Under the pieces are notes generated by a model. That model searched no databases, was not told where the DNA came from, and was given only the letters and a program-made list of their open reading frames with translations. The position numbers were made by a program, and so were the translations under genes. Shown here piece by piece: positions 43,785 to 52,966 of a stretch of 64,000 bases of DNA. The stretch spans positions 237,991-301,990 of the forward strand of contig CAMYMI010000002.1 of NCBI GenBank assembly GCA_947259415.1, in the 5' to 3' direction. The number at the start of each line of letters is the position of its first letter. Within the stretch, counting starts at the first letter, position 1. The DNA comes from an uncultured Ectothiorhodospiraceae bacterium (GTDB lineage: Bacteria; Pseudomonadota; Gammaproteobacteria; UBA9214).

Positions 43785-44175
43785 TGGTGGAGGCGGCGGG
43801 AATCGAACCCGCGTCCGTGAATACTCCGCCTTCGGCTCTACATGCTTGTCCACGTCTATTGATTTAACCGGCCGCTACCCGACGGGCAGGGAAGACAACC
43901 GGCGATCCCGGTAAGGTTTTAACGGATCCACCCCGGGAGAGTTTCACCGCGATCTTGTGAGAGTCGACGCCTGAGTGTCCCGAATACCCGAAGGGCATAA
44001 AGGACTCCGGACGCACAAGCACGGCTCCGGTCAGACGGCACCCTACTGGGTTTTAAGCAGCGAGTGCGTAGTTGTCGTCGTTGGCAACTATAAGTTTGCA
44101 GAGTGATTAACGAGGTCACTGCACCTCGGCATGCACCTCGGGTTTCGCAACCCACGTCGAAGCCAGGTCGCCCCC
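43785..44175 (-). ncRNA. ssrA: Transfer-messenger RNA (tmRNA)
   Basis: A one-piece tmRNA of about 391 nt that rescues stalled ribosomes. The 5' end GGGGGCG pairs with CGCCUCC before the encoded ACCA 3' end to form the acceptor stem, with one G-U pair. The T-arm (GGTTCGATTCCCG-like) is near the 3' end. The tag frame reads ANDDNYALAA and stop TAA, with resume codon GCC, preceded by the conserved ACTTATAGTTGCC. The 3' end borders an integrase fragment. The ANDDNYALAA tag has Asp where the common gammaproteobacterial tag has Glu. Confidence 0.95.
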
Positions 44176-44225
44176 AAAATGTTACAGATAGGACAGTATA
44201 CAGGGCATAAAGTTCGCCGCCAGTC

Positions 44226-44253
44226 CTTGTTTTCCCGAACTTCGACCCCAATG
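44226..44253 (+). promoter_or_regulatory. Possible sigma-32-type promoter of lon
   Basis: CTTGTTT and CCCCAAT, separated by 13 bases, partly match the RpoH consensus and lie 36 bp before the lon start. Heat-shock control of lon is usual in gammaproteobacteria. The -35 part is weak, so this is a candidate only. Confidence 0.4.
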
Positions 44254-44288
44254 GATACCAGATCGGCAAAATGCTCTAATGGAACCTC

Positions 44289-46685
44289 ATGGATATCGAT
44301 CAGGAAAACAAGCCGGGCGCGCCGGATGAAAAGGCCCCGGTCAGTGAGATCGTCCGCGCCACCGATGTGCTGCCGGGCGAGATCCTCCTGCTGCCACAAA
44401 GCAGCCGGCCGTTCTTCCCGGGGCAGGTGGTGCCCCTGCTGGTGGATCCCGAGCCCTGGGAGGCGACCATCAAGGCGGTACATGACACGCTGCACGACAT
44501 AATCGGCCTGCTGCTGGTACGCCCTGACCGAGTCGAGGAGGCCGGTGTTGGGGATTTCTATACCATGGGGACCGCCTGCCGCATCCTCCGGGTGCAAAAG
44601 GATGAGGGCAAGCTGCAGGTGCTGGTGGAGGGCCTGCAGCGCTTCAGGGTACAGCGCTGGGTCTCGAAACTGCCGCCCTACAGCGCGCGGGTCAGCTACT
44701 ACCCGGAGACCCAGTACGAGCACGTTTCCGAGGTCAAGGCCTACGCAGTGGCCATCATCAACACCATCAAGGAACTGGTGCCGCTGAACCCCCTGTACGG
44801 GGAGGAACTCAAAGTTTTCCTCGAGCATTTCAGTCCCGACGATCCTTCTCACCTGGCGGATTTTGCCGCCAGCCTGACTACCGCCGGCAAGGAGGAGTTG
44901 CAGGAGGTGCTGGAGACCACGCACATCCTGTCGCGCCTGGAGAAGGTCCTGCGCCTGATCAACAAGGAGCTGGAGGTCGCCAGGGCGCAGATGAAGATCC
45001 GCCAGCATGTCGAGGCGGAGATCCAGTCGCACCAGAAAGAGATGTTTCTGCGTGAGCAGTTGAAGGCGATCCAGAAGGAGCTGGGCCTGTCCAAGGACGA
45101 CAAGACGGCCGAGGTCGACAAGTTCCGCGAACGCATCAGTGAACTCACGTTAACGGAGACGGCGCAGGCGCGCCTCGACGAGGAACTGGGAAAACTCTCG
45201 CTGCTGGAGACCGGTTCGCCCGAATTTGCGGTCACCCGCAACTACCTGGACTGGCTGACGCTGCTGCCCTGGGGCATACACACCCCGGACCGGCTCGACC
45301 TGGAGCAGGCCCTGCAGATCCTGGACAAGGACCACGAAGGCCTGGAGGACGTCAAGGAGCGTATCCTGGAGTTTCTCGGTGTCGGGATCATGCGTGGCGA
45401 GGTGGCCGGTTCCATTATCCTGTTCGTCGGCCCACCGGGCGTCGGCAAGACCTCGCTGGGCCAGTCCATCGCACGTGCACTGGGACGCAGGTTCTTCCGC
45501 TTCTCCCTGGGCGGCATGCGCGACGAGGCCGAGATCAAGGGTCACCGCCGCACCTATATCGGTGCCATGCCGGGAAAGTTCATCCAGGCCATCAAGAACA
45601 CCGGTGCGGCCAATCCCGTCATCATGCTGGACGAGCTCGACAAGATCGGCGCCTCCTTCCATGGCGATCCGGCCTCGGCCCTGCTGGAGGTGCTCGACCC
45701 CGAGCAAAACAGCGATTTCCTGGACCACTACCTCGATGTGCCGTTTGACCTGTCCAAGGTGTTGTTCATCTGCACTGCCAACCAGCTCGACACCATCCCT
45801 GGCCCGCTGCTGGATCGCATGGAAATTATCCGGTTGTCCGGCTACCTGGCCGATGAAAAGCTGGCGATCGCCCGCAAGCATCTGCTGCCACGCCTCATCC
45901 AACGCGCCGGCCTCAAGGCCCGCGGCCAGCTACGCATCGACAAGGGCGCACTGCGCAAGATTATCGACGGCTACGCACGCGAGGCCGGCGTGCGGCGCCT
46001 GGAAAAATACCTCGGTGCCATCGTCCGCAAGGCCGTGGTCAAGCTGTTGAAGGGAGCGCCGGCCCCGATCCGGGTGCGGGCGGCCGATGTCGAGGGCTAC
46101 CTGGGCAAGGTGCTGTTCGAAAAGGAGAAGCGCAAGACCGGTGTGGGCATGGTAACCGGGCTGGCCTGGACCGCCATGGGCGGTGCCACCCTGAGCGTGG
46201 AAGCGACCCGGATCCATACCTTCAGCCGCGGCCTGAAACTGACCGGCCAGCTGGGCGACGTGATGCGCGAGTCGGCAGAGATCGCCTACAGCTATGTCAT
46301 GTCGAATACCGACCGGCTCGGCATCAAGTCCGATTACTTCAAGACCGCCTTCGTGCACCTGCATGTACCGGCGGGGGCGACGCCCAAGGACGGCCCCAGT
46401 GCCGGCATCACCATGGCCACGGCGATCCTGTCGCTGGCGCGGGGCCGGCGGCCGGTGCGTACCCTGGCCATGACCGGGGAACTGACCCTCACGGGTGATG
46501 TCCTGCCGGTGGGGGGCATCCAGGAGAAGGTGATCGCGGCCAAGCGCAGCGGTATCAAGCGGCTGATCCTGCCGGAAGCCAACCGTGGCGATTTCGAAGG
46601 CCTGCCGGAGCATATCCAGGAGGGTATGACGGTACATTTTGCGTCGAGCTTCAACGACGTCGTGCCGGTGGTGTTCGACAAATAG
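44289..46685 (+). CDS. lon: ATP-dependent Lon protease
   Basis: A 798-residue LonA-type serine protease. The N-terminal substrate-recognition domain (about 25-215) starts LPGEILLLPQSSRPFFPGQV, and a coiled-coil region follows. The AAA+ module has Walker A GPPGVGKTS (near 381), the GGMRDEAEIKGHRRTYIGAM stretch and Walker B VIMLDELDK. The protease domain holds the Ser704/Lys747 dyad (PKDGPSAGIT and GGIQEKVIAAKR). It lies divergent from tmRNA and upstream of htpX, grouping three quality-control functions. The N-terminal extension before the LON domain is slightly longer than in E. coli, so a paralogous Lon is possible. Confidence 0.95.
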   Translation: MDIDQENKPGAPDEKAPVSEIVRATDVLPGEILLLPQSSRPFFPGQVVPLLVDPEPWEATIKAVHDTLHDIIGLLLVRPDRVEEAGVGDFYTMGTACRILRVQKDEGKLQVLVEGLQRFRVQRWVSKLPPYSARVSYYPETQYEHVSEVKAYAVAIINTIKELVPLNPLYGEELKVFLEHFSPDDPSHLADFAASLTTAGKEELQEVLETTHILSRLEKVLRLINKELEVARAQMKIRQHVEAEIQSHQKEMFLREQLKAIQKELGLSKDDKTAEVDKFRERISELTLTETAQARLDEELGKLSLLETGSPEFAVTRNYLDWLTLLPWGIHTPDRLDLEQALQILDKDHEGLEDVKERILEFLGVGIMRGEVAGSIILFVGPPGVGKTSLGQSIARALGRRFFRFSLGGMRDEAEIKGHRRTYIGAMPGKFIQAIKNTGAANPVIMLDELDKIGASFHGDPASALLEVLDPEQNSDFLDHYLDVPFDLSKVLFICTANQLDTIPGPLLDRMEIIRLSGYLADEKLAIARKHLLPRLIQRAGLKARGQLRIDKGALRKIIDGYAREAGVRRLEKYLGAIVRKAVVKLLKGAPAPIRVRAADVEGYLGKVLFEKEKRKTGVGMVTGLAWTAMGGATLSVEATRIHTFSRGLKLTGQLGDVMRESAEIAYSYVMSNTDRLGIKSDYFKTAFVHLHVPAGATPKDGPSAGITMATAILSLARGRRPVRTLAMTGELTLTGDVLPVGGIQEKVIAAKRSGIKRLILPEANRGDFEGLPEHIQEGMTVHFASSFNDVVPVVFDK

Positions 46686-46819
46686 GCCGGTAAGACATGT
46701 CCACAGCGGTCACCGGGCTCATGCCACAATTGTTCACCCTGGCAGCACCGGGGATTGAATTTTTCCAAACCGGTACCATCTATAATCTTGTCTGAATTTA
46801 TACGGAAGGTGTTAAAACC

Positions 46820-47704
46820 ATGATGCGAATAATGCTTTTTCTGGCCACCAATGCCGCCGTGCTGGTCCTGATCAGTGTGGTCTTCCAAGTGCTGGGTATT
46901 GAGGGCATCCTGGCCGAAAACGGTGTGGACCTGAACCTGCAGGCGTTGCTGGTCATGTCCGCCGTCATCGGTTTTGGCGGTTCCTTCATCTCCCTCGCCC
47001 TGTCCAAGTTCATGGCCAAACGCTCCATGGGAGTGCAGATCATCGAACAACCGGCCAACAGCACCGAGCAGTGGCTGGTTGACACCGTCCGGCGCCAGGC
47101 GAAGCAGGCCGGTATCGGCATGCCCGAGGTGGGTATCTTCAATGCACCCGACCCCAATGCCTTCGCGACCGGCATGCGCCGCAACAGCGCGCTGGTGGCT
47201 GTCAGCACCGGGCTGCTGCAGAACATGAAGGCCGACGAGGTCGAGGCAGTGCTGGGCCACGAGATCTCGCACGTCAGCAACGGTGACATGGTGACCATGG
47301 GCCTGCTTCAGGGTGTGGTGAACACCTTTGTCATCTTCCTGTCGCGCATCATCGGGCACGTCGTCGACCGGGTGGTATTCAAGACCGAGCGCGGCTACGG
47401 CCCCGCCTATTACATCACCTCCATTGTCGCGCAGGTGTTCCTGTCGATCCTGGCATCCATCATCGTGATGTGGTTCTCACGGCGGCGCGAGTTCCGCGCC
47501 GATGCAGGTGGTGCCGCACTGGCGGGTCGGGACAAGATGATCGGCGCCCTGCAGGCCCTGCAGCGCGCGCACGAACCGCGTGATCTGCCGGGCGAGTTTG
47601 CGGCCTTCGGTATTGCGGGTGGACTCGGCTCCGGAGTCAAGCAGCTGTTCATGACACACCCGCCGCTGGAGCAGCGCATTGCCACGCTGCAGGCCGCACG
47701 TTAG
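46820..47704 (+). CDS. htpX: Membrane zinc metalloprotease HtpX
   Basis: M48 family protease that clears damaged inner-membrane proteins. The 294 residues contain two N-terminal helices (about 4-24 and 35-55), the zinc motif HEISH ([14 protein letters not shown]), two more helices and the third-ligand region [14 protein letters not shown]. The C-terminus [14 protein letters not shown] is typical. A TATAAT at 46781 is a likely -10 element and GGAAGG precedes the start; two adjacent ATG codons (46820, 46823) are possible. It follows lon by 134 bp. Confidence 0.95.
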   Translation: MMRIMLFLATNAAVLVLISVVFQVLGIEGILAENGVDLNLQALLVMSAVIGFGGSFISLALSKFMAKRSMGVQIIEQPANSTEQWLVDTVRRQAKQAGIGMPEVGIFNAPDPNAFATGMRRNSALVAVSTGLLQNMKADEVEAVLGHEISHVSNGDMVTMGLLQGVVNTFVIFLSRIIGHVVDRVVFKTERGYGPAYYITSIVAQVFLSILASIIVMWFSRRREFRADAGGAALAGRDKMIGALQALQRAHEPRDLPGEFAAFGIAGGLGSGVKQLFMTHPPLEQRIATLQAAR

Positions 47705-48383
47705 CGCGTCGGCATCATCCGCTGCCAGGCTGTGCTGGCAGCTACTCCTGCTGTTGCTGTTCTGTGTGCCCCCGGCCAGTGCCGGGGAGGGCACCGCGGT
47801 GCCGTACCGCTTCGACGATGTGGTGCGATGGTCGCAGGTCTTTGACGCGCCCGAACGGGCGCACTGGCAGCAGACGGATCGGGTCATCCAGGCCATCGGC
47901 ATTCAGCCCGGTGAGGTAATCGCGGACATCGGTGCCGGCAGCGGTTATTTCACCTTCCGCTTTGCGCGCGCCACCGGCAGTCAGGGCAAGGTCTACGCGG
48001 TGGAGATCGAGCGTACCTGGCTGGATTATCTCGAGGCCCGCGCTGTCCATGAGGGCCTGTCAAATATCGAGACCGTCCAGGCCGGTACCGCTGTTTCAGG
48101 ACTGCCCGCGGCCTGCTGCGACGTCATCTTTCTCTGCAACACCTATTACATGATCGCGGACCGGGTGGCCTACCTGGAACACCTGGCCGAGGGCCTGAGG
48201 CCGGGCGGACGGGTTGTCATCATCGACTGGCTGAGGCGACCGCTGCCGCGCGGGCCGGCGTTGCACTACAAGCTGACCACACAACAGGTGCACTCCGAAA
48301 TCCGGCAGGCCGGCCTGGAGGTTGTCCTGCAGCCGGGGTTCCTTCCATGGCAGTATTTCTTTATCGCTGGATTGCCGCTGTAA
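47679..48383 (+). CDS. SAM-dependent methyltransferase-like protein with an N-terminal signal sequence
   Basis: A 234-residue protein starting at a TTG that overlaps the htpX end by 26 bases; no ATG or GTG is available before the signal-like segment. Residues 18-36 are hydrophobic ([20 protein letters not shown]) with a good signal-peptidase site. A complete class I methyltransferase core follows: motif [18 protein letters not shown], then GKVYAVEI, the [14 protein letters not shown] segment and [15 protein letters not shown] enzyme outside the cytoplasm would lack its cofactor, so either the leader is an anchor facing the cytoplasm, the start lies later, or the domain has another role. Similar exported methyltransferase-like proteins are known in proteobacteria. 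Confidence 0.78.
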   Translation: MPRCRPHVSASASSAARLCWQLLLLLLFCVPPASAGEGTAVPYRFDDVVRWSQVFDAPERAHWQQTDRVIQAIGIQPGEVIADIGAGSGYFTFRFARATGSQGKVYAVEIERTWLDYLEARAVHEGLSNIETVQAGTAVSGLPAACCDVIFLCNTYYMIADRVAYLEHLAEGLRPGGRVVIIDWLRRPLPRGPALHYKLTTQQVHSEIRQAGLEVVLQPGFLPWQYFFIAGLPL

Positions 48384-48440
48384 ATACGCTGAACCCTCCC
48401 GGTGCGTGCGGGGCGCCGCGGCTGTTAAACTCGGACCATA

Positions 48441-49307
48441 ATGGAGACCTCCCGCAACCAGCAGATTGCGCTGAAGCTTGCCCAGGCGGCCGACCTGCTC
48501 GAGCAGCAGGGCGCCAACCCGTTTCGGGTCAGCGCCTACCGTCATGCCTGTGACACCGTTGCAGGTCTTGACAGGGACATCGCCGATATCGCCGCCACGG
48601 AAGGGAGTGCCGGCCTGGTTGCGCTGCCTGGCGTTGGCAAGGGCATTGCCCGGGCGATACAGGAATTGCTGGACACCGGTCGCTGGGTCCAGCTGGAGCG
48701 CCTGCGTGGCACCCTCGATCCGGTGCACCTGTTCCAGACGGTGCCCGGTGTCGGCCCCAGGCTGGCCGAACAGATCCACGAGACCCTGCATATCGATACG
48801 CTTGAGGCACTCGAGGCGGCGGCCTATGACGGCAGCCTGGCAGGTGTAGCGGGGGTGGGCGAACGTCGAATTGCGGCCATCCGAAATTCCCTTGGCCAAT
48901 TGCTCGGCCGGACACGGCGGCGTCCGCACGAGGAGCCCGGCGCGGTGCCGGGTGTCGGGGTGTTGCTGGCTGTCGATGCGGAATACCGCGACAAGGCGGC
49001 GCTGAATGCCCTGCCGGTCATTGCACCGAAACGCTTCAACCCCGAGGGCAAGGCCTGGCTGCCGATCCTGCACGCCCACACCGAAGGCTGGCATTTCACC
49101 CTGCTGTATTCGAATACCGCACGCGCCCACGAACTGAAGCGTACCCACGACTGGGTGGTGGCGTACTACTATGACGACCATCACCAGGAAGGCCAGTGCA
49201 CCATCGTGACGGAGACGCGCGGACCGTTGATCGGCCGCAGGGTAGTGCGCGGGCGGGAGCTAGAATGCCGGGAATATTATGCTGAAGAAAAACTAAAAGC
49301 TTGGTAG
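48441..49307 (+). CDS. Helix-hairpin-helix DNA-binding protein (PolX N-terminal-like)
   Basis: A 288-residue protein. Residues 1-75 match the 8-kDa DNA-polymerase-beta-like domain (RNQQIALKLAQAADLLEQQG, PFRVSAYRHA). Residues 55-155 hold three helix-hairpin-helix motifs (LPGVGKGIARAI, VPGVGPRLAEQI, VAGVGERRIAAI). There is no polymerase palm or PHP domain. The C-terminal part (about 170-288) is a separate domain with PKRFNPEGKAWLPILHAH and VVAYYYDDHHQEGQCTIVTE, which I do not recognise by name. Possible roles are binding of DNA ends or gaps during repair. Confidence 0.82.
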   Translation: METSRNQQIALKLAQAADLLEQQGANPFRVSAYRHACDTVAGLDRDIADIAATEGSAGLVALPGVGKGIARAIQELLDTGRWVQLERLRGTLDPVHLFQTVPGVGPRLAEQIHETLHIDTLEALEAAAYDGSLAGVAGVGERRIAAIRNSLGQLLGRTRRRPHEEPGAVPGVGVLLAVDAEYRDKAALNALPVIAPKRFNPEGKAWLPILHAHTEGWHFTLLYSNTARAHELKRTHDWVVAYYYDDHHQEGQCTIVTETRGPLIGRRVVRGRELECREYYAEEKLKAW

Positions 49308-49345
49308 TGAAGCGCGATAGGTGATGGATGAAAAGGGGCCGGTAC

Positions 49346-49626
49346 CACTGCTGTCCCACTTATTTTCGATCATGTCTAAGCGGAGCCCTCCACGTCACGT
49401 ACAAATTTGTGTCGGTAGCCTATGAGACATGAAAGTTACAATCATATGGAATGGAGACTTATTCCTTATCCCTTCGGGAGAAGGCCAGGATGAGGGGGTT
49501 TAAATACAGGCAGTTATCTGTTTTGATCCCCTTTTATGCCCGGCGCTTAATCGGGTGCACCCTTCCCTCTCCCTGTGTACCCAAGAAACGGGCATAAAGG
49601 AGAGGGGATTAAGTGGGACAGCAGTG
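49346..49626. mobile_element. MITE-like element, copy 1 (281 bp)
   Basis: A transposase-less element bounded by 17-bp inverted repeats (CACTGCTGTCCCACTTA and its complement) and flanked by a perfect 9-bp duplication GGCCGGTAC (49337-49345 and 49627-49635). It shares most of its sequence with copy 2 at 53837. This copy has its own inner segment near the right end in which TTTATGCCCG and CGGGCATAAA can pair. It contains no credible gene. Confidence 0.85.
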
Positions 49627-49680
49627 GGCCGGTACCCTTATGTCGAAAAAGGTACCGGCCACTCATGATTCCCATTCGTC

Positions 49681-51195
49681 TCAGTCGGCCTGCCTGAGCG
49701 TACGAAGGCGCCGCCGCAGGTAGCCGATACCGGGCGCAACCAGCAGGAACAGCCAGACTGGATCCACGCCGGTTCGCTCGCCGGTAACGAGCGTACAGCC
49801 ACCGCCACTGCTAACGAGCGGGGCATCGCCGCCCACGGCGATGGGGTCGTCGATTGATCCATCCACTGCATTGTCCAGGTCGGTAAGCGCATCGCCGTCG
49901 GTTAGGGTGACATCCACCGTGGTGGCATTGACCTGGGTCCAGAGGGTGGTCGGCAGCTCGGTGTAGACACCGCCCGTGTCCACCTTGTAGATCGCCAGGT
50001 TGGCCGGCAGGTTAGCGGAGAATTCCATTCGGACCGTCACGCTGTCACCGGGATTGGGAACGCTGGTGGTGTAGCTGATAACACCGAACGGGAAGCTGAT
50101 ACCACTCGGCCCGCCGGTCGCCTCGGCCGCGGTGACACCCGACAGGACTTCGCCGGTGGCCGTGGTGATGGTGACAGTGCCGCCACCCGGCAAGGGTTCC
50201 GTCACGGTGTCGGGGGGCGGTGGCAAGGTTGTCGTTGTCGTTCCCCCGGTCGTTGTGGTAGTCGTTCCTCCGGTTGTCGTGGTGGTCGTCGGTGCCGTGG
50301 TCGTGGTGGTCGTCGGTACCGCAATAGTCGTTGTGGTAGTCGTCGGTGCCGTGGTCGTGCTGGTCGTCGGTACCGCAGTCGTCGTTGTGGTCGTCGGCGG
50401 CGCAGTCGTTGTCGTGGTCGTCGGCGGCGCAGTCGTTGTCGTGGTCGTCGGCGGTGCCGTCGTCGTCGTGGTCGTCGGCGGCGCGGTCGTCGTTGTGGTC
50501 GTCGGCGGCGCGGTCGTCGTGGTGGTCGTGGTGGTTGTCGTTGTCGTAGTGGTCGTCGGCGTGCAGTCTATGTCGGCGGCATCGCGGGGACCATCGCCAT
50601 CATTGTCCAGACCAAGGGGACCGAAAAAGTTATCGGTGCAGGGGTTAGCCAGATTAGCCGGCGCAATGTTTTCACCCACTGGAAGCAGATCGGCGTTATG
50701 ACAGCCGCTGCAGGTACCAGCTCCGACATTAAGCTCATGGAGGGCGCGCAGGCCGTCACCGGTATTCGGTACCGTACCGGCACCACCGAAAGGTCCGTCC
50801 GTACCGGTTTCGTCCTCGGCGCGCCCGTGACAGTCGGTACAGGCCAAGCCGGTCGTTGAAGCCCCGATAGTCACCCCCGATGCCGCAAATCCGGAGTGGC
50901 AATCGCTGCAACCCAGACCCGTATCAATAGTACCCAGGTGTCCATTCATCAGATCCGTGCTCCAGGCAGCAGAATCATCCCCGGTCAGGGAGGTATAACT
51001 TCCTGAATTAAAGACCCCATGGCAACCGGCAGTGGCACAGTTACCGGTGTTGTTGGCCTGATCGGAGTAGTAAGTGTCGTAGGCCGATGCCGGGGATACC
51101 AACACCAGTCCCAGCAACAATCCGCCTGAAACCGCGGCGGCGAAGCGGCCGGCTCGATGCAGGATGGGTTCCAAAAGAATGTTTATTGCTTTCAT
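49681..51195 (-). CDS. Secreted multihaem c-type protein with Thr/Pro linker and C-terminal membrane anchor
   Basis: From the ATG at 51195 (GGAG upstream) it has 504 residues. A signal peptide ends ...SPASA near residue 38. Four haem-attachment motifs follow: CATAGCH (53-59, CxxxxCH type), CSDCH (96), CTDCH (119) and CSGCH (162). A calcium-loop-like DNDGDGPRDAADID sits at 197-210. Residues 212-330 are almost only Thr, Pro, Ala and Val in units like APPTTTTTT. The next 120 residues resemble a 'choice-of-anchor U' beta domain. The C-terminus has GGGC, a hydrophobic helix (PVWLFLLVAPGIGYL) and RRRLR, a sorting-signal layout close to JDVT-/GlyGly-CTERM types. It is paralogous to the gene at 59201. 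Role: surface electron transfer is plausible, not shown. Confidence 0.82.
   Translation of the reverse strand: MKAINILLEPILHRAGRFAAAVSGGLLLGLVLVSPASAYDTYYSDQANNTGNCATAGCHGVFNSGSYTSLTGDDSAAWSTDLMNGHLGTIDTGLGCSDCHSGFAASGVTIGASTTGLACTDCHGRAEDETGTDGPFGGAGTVPNTGDGLRALHELNVGAGTCSGCHNADLLPVGENIAPANLANPCTDNFFGPLGLDNDGDGPRDAADIDCTPTTTTTTTTTTTTTTTAPPTTTTTTAPPTTTTTTAPPTTTTTTAPPTTTTTTAPPTTTTTTAVPTTSTTTAPTTTTTTIAVPTTTTTTAPTTTTTTGGTTTTTTGGTTTTTLPPPPDTVTEPLPGGGTVTITTATGEVLSGVTAAEATGGPSGISFPFGVISYTTSVPNPGDSVTVRMEFSANLPANLAIYKVDTGGVYTELPTTLWTQVNATTVDVTLTDGDALTDLDNAVDGSIDDPIAVGGDAPLVSSGGGCTLVTGERTGVDPVWLFLLVAPGIGYLRRRLRTLRQAD
50569..51163 (-). repeat. Inverted paralogous repeat, left arm
   Basis: The 5' part of the multihaem gene (signal peptide through haem motifs) matches the 5' part of the gene at 59201 in opposite orientation, with near-identical DNA from CTGCATCGAGCCGGCC through the first haem motif and from the second to the third. 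Less similar islands lie between (residues about 65-95 and 150-195). The Thr-codon tract beyond is also shared but is low complexity. Confidence 0.75.
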
Positions 51196-51933
51196 TGTCT
51201 TCTCCGTTTGAACACCGGTAATAATCAGCGAGCCGGCAGGCCGGCTTTTGCCTGCCAAAAAAGCTATTGCCCCAATCCACCTTTTATCAGACCGGGTGTG
51301 ATTTTTTCGCATCAACGCAACACAGCGGGTTAAGTTGAAGTAGTTACTGATATAAGTCAAGTAGCCAGCAGTGGATGTGAAATGATCGCCTGTCTTTGAT
51401 TATTAATAGCTTCTAATAATATATTAAATAAGTAATAGTTATCAATGACTACCAACCGCCTCTCGGGAAGCGTGAACGAGTTGCGCAGCGCATGCATGTG
51501 TTGGTAACTCAGGGTGATCAGGTCGTCCGGAGGGCGATATCTATGGAACGTGGTGATACCGACGCCGGCAATAATGCCGCGGCGATAAGTGCCGCGTAAC
51601 AGAACTGTTTGCGTTTAGCGGCGAATGTAACCGGATCAGGCTGTAAGGAATCCTGATTAACCCCTCCGGTTACTCAGCTCCTATTCCCGGAATCGCCAAT
51701 GTGCAGAATCGGGGTATCTGCATGTATAGTTCCCTTCTCTAAATACATGCGAACAATGGATATGCCGTACACTCGGATACCACCAGATACCATTCGGGTA
51801 ATCCAACCAGCCATTGTGCCATCCGGTCTGCCTGGGGGATGATTCCACTGCTCAATTCCTGTCTCAGTCACTGCTGTCATGTCGCTGCATCCAAGGCAGA
51901 TTCCTTATTGTCGTGCGTACCCCGGGATGCTGC
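51196..51933. other. 738-bp intergenic region between divergent genes
   Basis: Upstream of both the multihaem gene (minus) and the flippase-like gene (plus). A minus-strand frame without start codon (about 51358-51600) encodes a plausible but unrecognised peptide and may be a gene relic. The stretch 51370-51450 is AT-rich and could hold the promoter of the multihaem gene. Nothing else supported. Confidence 0.4.
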
Positions 51934-52890
51934 ATGAGCAGTAAGAGAAAGGCGGTGGTGATCTTCCTGCTGAAGGCGTTGGTTACAGCGGTATGTTTGT
52001 GGTGGTTGGCCCGTTATTTTGATATCGAGCAGGTGCGGGGCGCGCTTGCCGGCATCGATGTCCGGGTGCTGGTGCTGGCCATTGCGCTACATTTTTTGTC
52101 TTTTCTGGCGGGCGGGCTACGTTGGTGGCTGTTATTTCGGCACGTGGGCGGGGAAATCGCATTTCGCCAGGTGTGGCCAAGTTATTACCTCGGGGTCTTT
52201 TTCAATAACCTGCTCCCGTCGATGTTCGGCGGTGACCTGGCGCGTACGGCGCGGCTCTATGCATCCGGGCTGAAGGGAAGCGCACTGGTCAGCTCCGCGT
52301 TTGTTGACCGGATGCTTGGCCTGGCGGCTGTGGTTGGCATGGGTGTCCTCGCGCTGGTATTCGCCCCGGCCGGGTTTGTGAATCATCTTGCGTCAGGCGT
52401 GTTTGGGTTGGGCGTCATGGCATTATTGCTGGTGGCGGGCATTGCCGTGCTTCCCCGCTGGGCAAGGCGGCTGGATGCCGGTTTCGGTAATCGCTGGCCG
52501 CGTCTGCACGCGGTTTTGGCCTGTTTCCCGCGCTACCGCAACGCCCCTGGACTTATCCTGAAAGCATTTGGATTATCAGTGGTGAATCAATTGCTGGTCG
52601 TTTTGGTAATATTGATGCTGGCGCCCGGACTTGGCGTGCATCTGCCGCTGTTTCAGTTCATGGTCGTGCTGATGCTGGTTTTCCTGGTTGCGAGTCTGCC
52701 GATCTCCCTGGGAGGGCTCGGCGCACGTGAGGGCGCCATGATGGGTCTGCTGCTGCCGCTCGGTGTCGATTCCACGGCTGTGCTCGCGCTGTCGGTGGCC
52801 TATCTGGCCGTATTGTGGGCTACCACAATACCCGGGGCATTTATGCTGCTGCTGCGGGAACCTGAAGCGCAAGATGCAACCTCGCGGTAG
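51934..52890 (+). CDS. Flippase-like membrane protein (lysylphosphatidylglycerol synthase TM / YbhN family)
   Basis: A 318-residue inner-membrane protein with about eight helices, from the ATG at 51934. Family marks are LRWWLLFRHVGGEIAFRQVW near residue 55, YYLGVFFNNLLPSMFGGDLA and RTARLY after it, FVDRMLGLAA, and the C-terminal SLPISLGGLGAREGAMMGLL. Members of this family are proposed to flip lipids or lipid-linked sugars and often lie beside glycosyltransferase genes, as here. It is the first gene of the putative glycosylation block on the plus strand. Confidence 0.85.
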   Translation: MSSKRKAVVIFLLKALVTAVCLWWLARYFDIEQVRGALAGIDVRVLVLAIALHFLSFLAGGLRWWLLFRHVGGEIAFRQVWPSYYLGVFFNNLLPSMFGGDLARTARLYASGLKGSALVSSAFVDRMLGLAAVVGMGVLALVFAPAGFVNHLASGVFGLGVMALLLVAGIAVLPRWARRLDAGFGNRWPRLHAVLACFPRYRNAPGLILKAFGLSVVNQLLVVLVILMLAPGLGVHLPLFQFMVVLMLVFLVASLPISLGGLGAREGAMMGLLLPLGVDSTAVLALSVAYLAVLWATTIPGAFMLLLREPEAQDATSR

Positions 52891-52966
52891 CTATCATGCA
52901 GGCTATTCCAAATAAGAAAATACACGCATCACAGTGCGTTCTTCATGCCAGTGACTGGCCGGGAAA

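Noticed and set aside
50132..50701. Val-rich open frame opposite the Thr linker (plus strand), and its counterpart at 59593-60117 (minus)
   Set aside because: Antisense of ACC/ACG Thr codons reads as GGT/CGT-type Val codons; the frames exist only because the linker is repetitive.
51358..51600. Start-less minus-strand open stretch containing YRRGIIAGVGITTFHRYR
   Set aside because: Looks protein-like in part but has no start codon and no family I recognise; kept only as a possible relic in the intergenic entry.
51674..51880. 68-codon minus-strand frame in the intergenic region
   Set aside because: No RBS, no recognisable family and no context; not distinguishable from chance.
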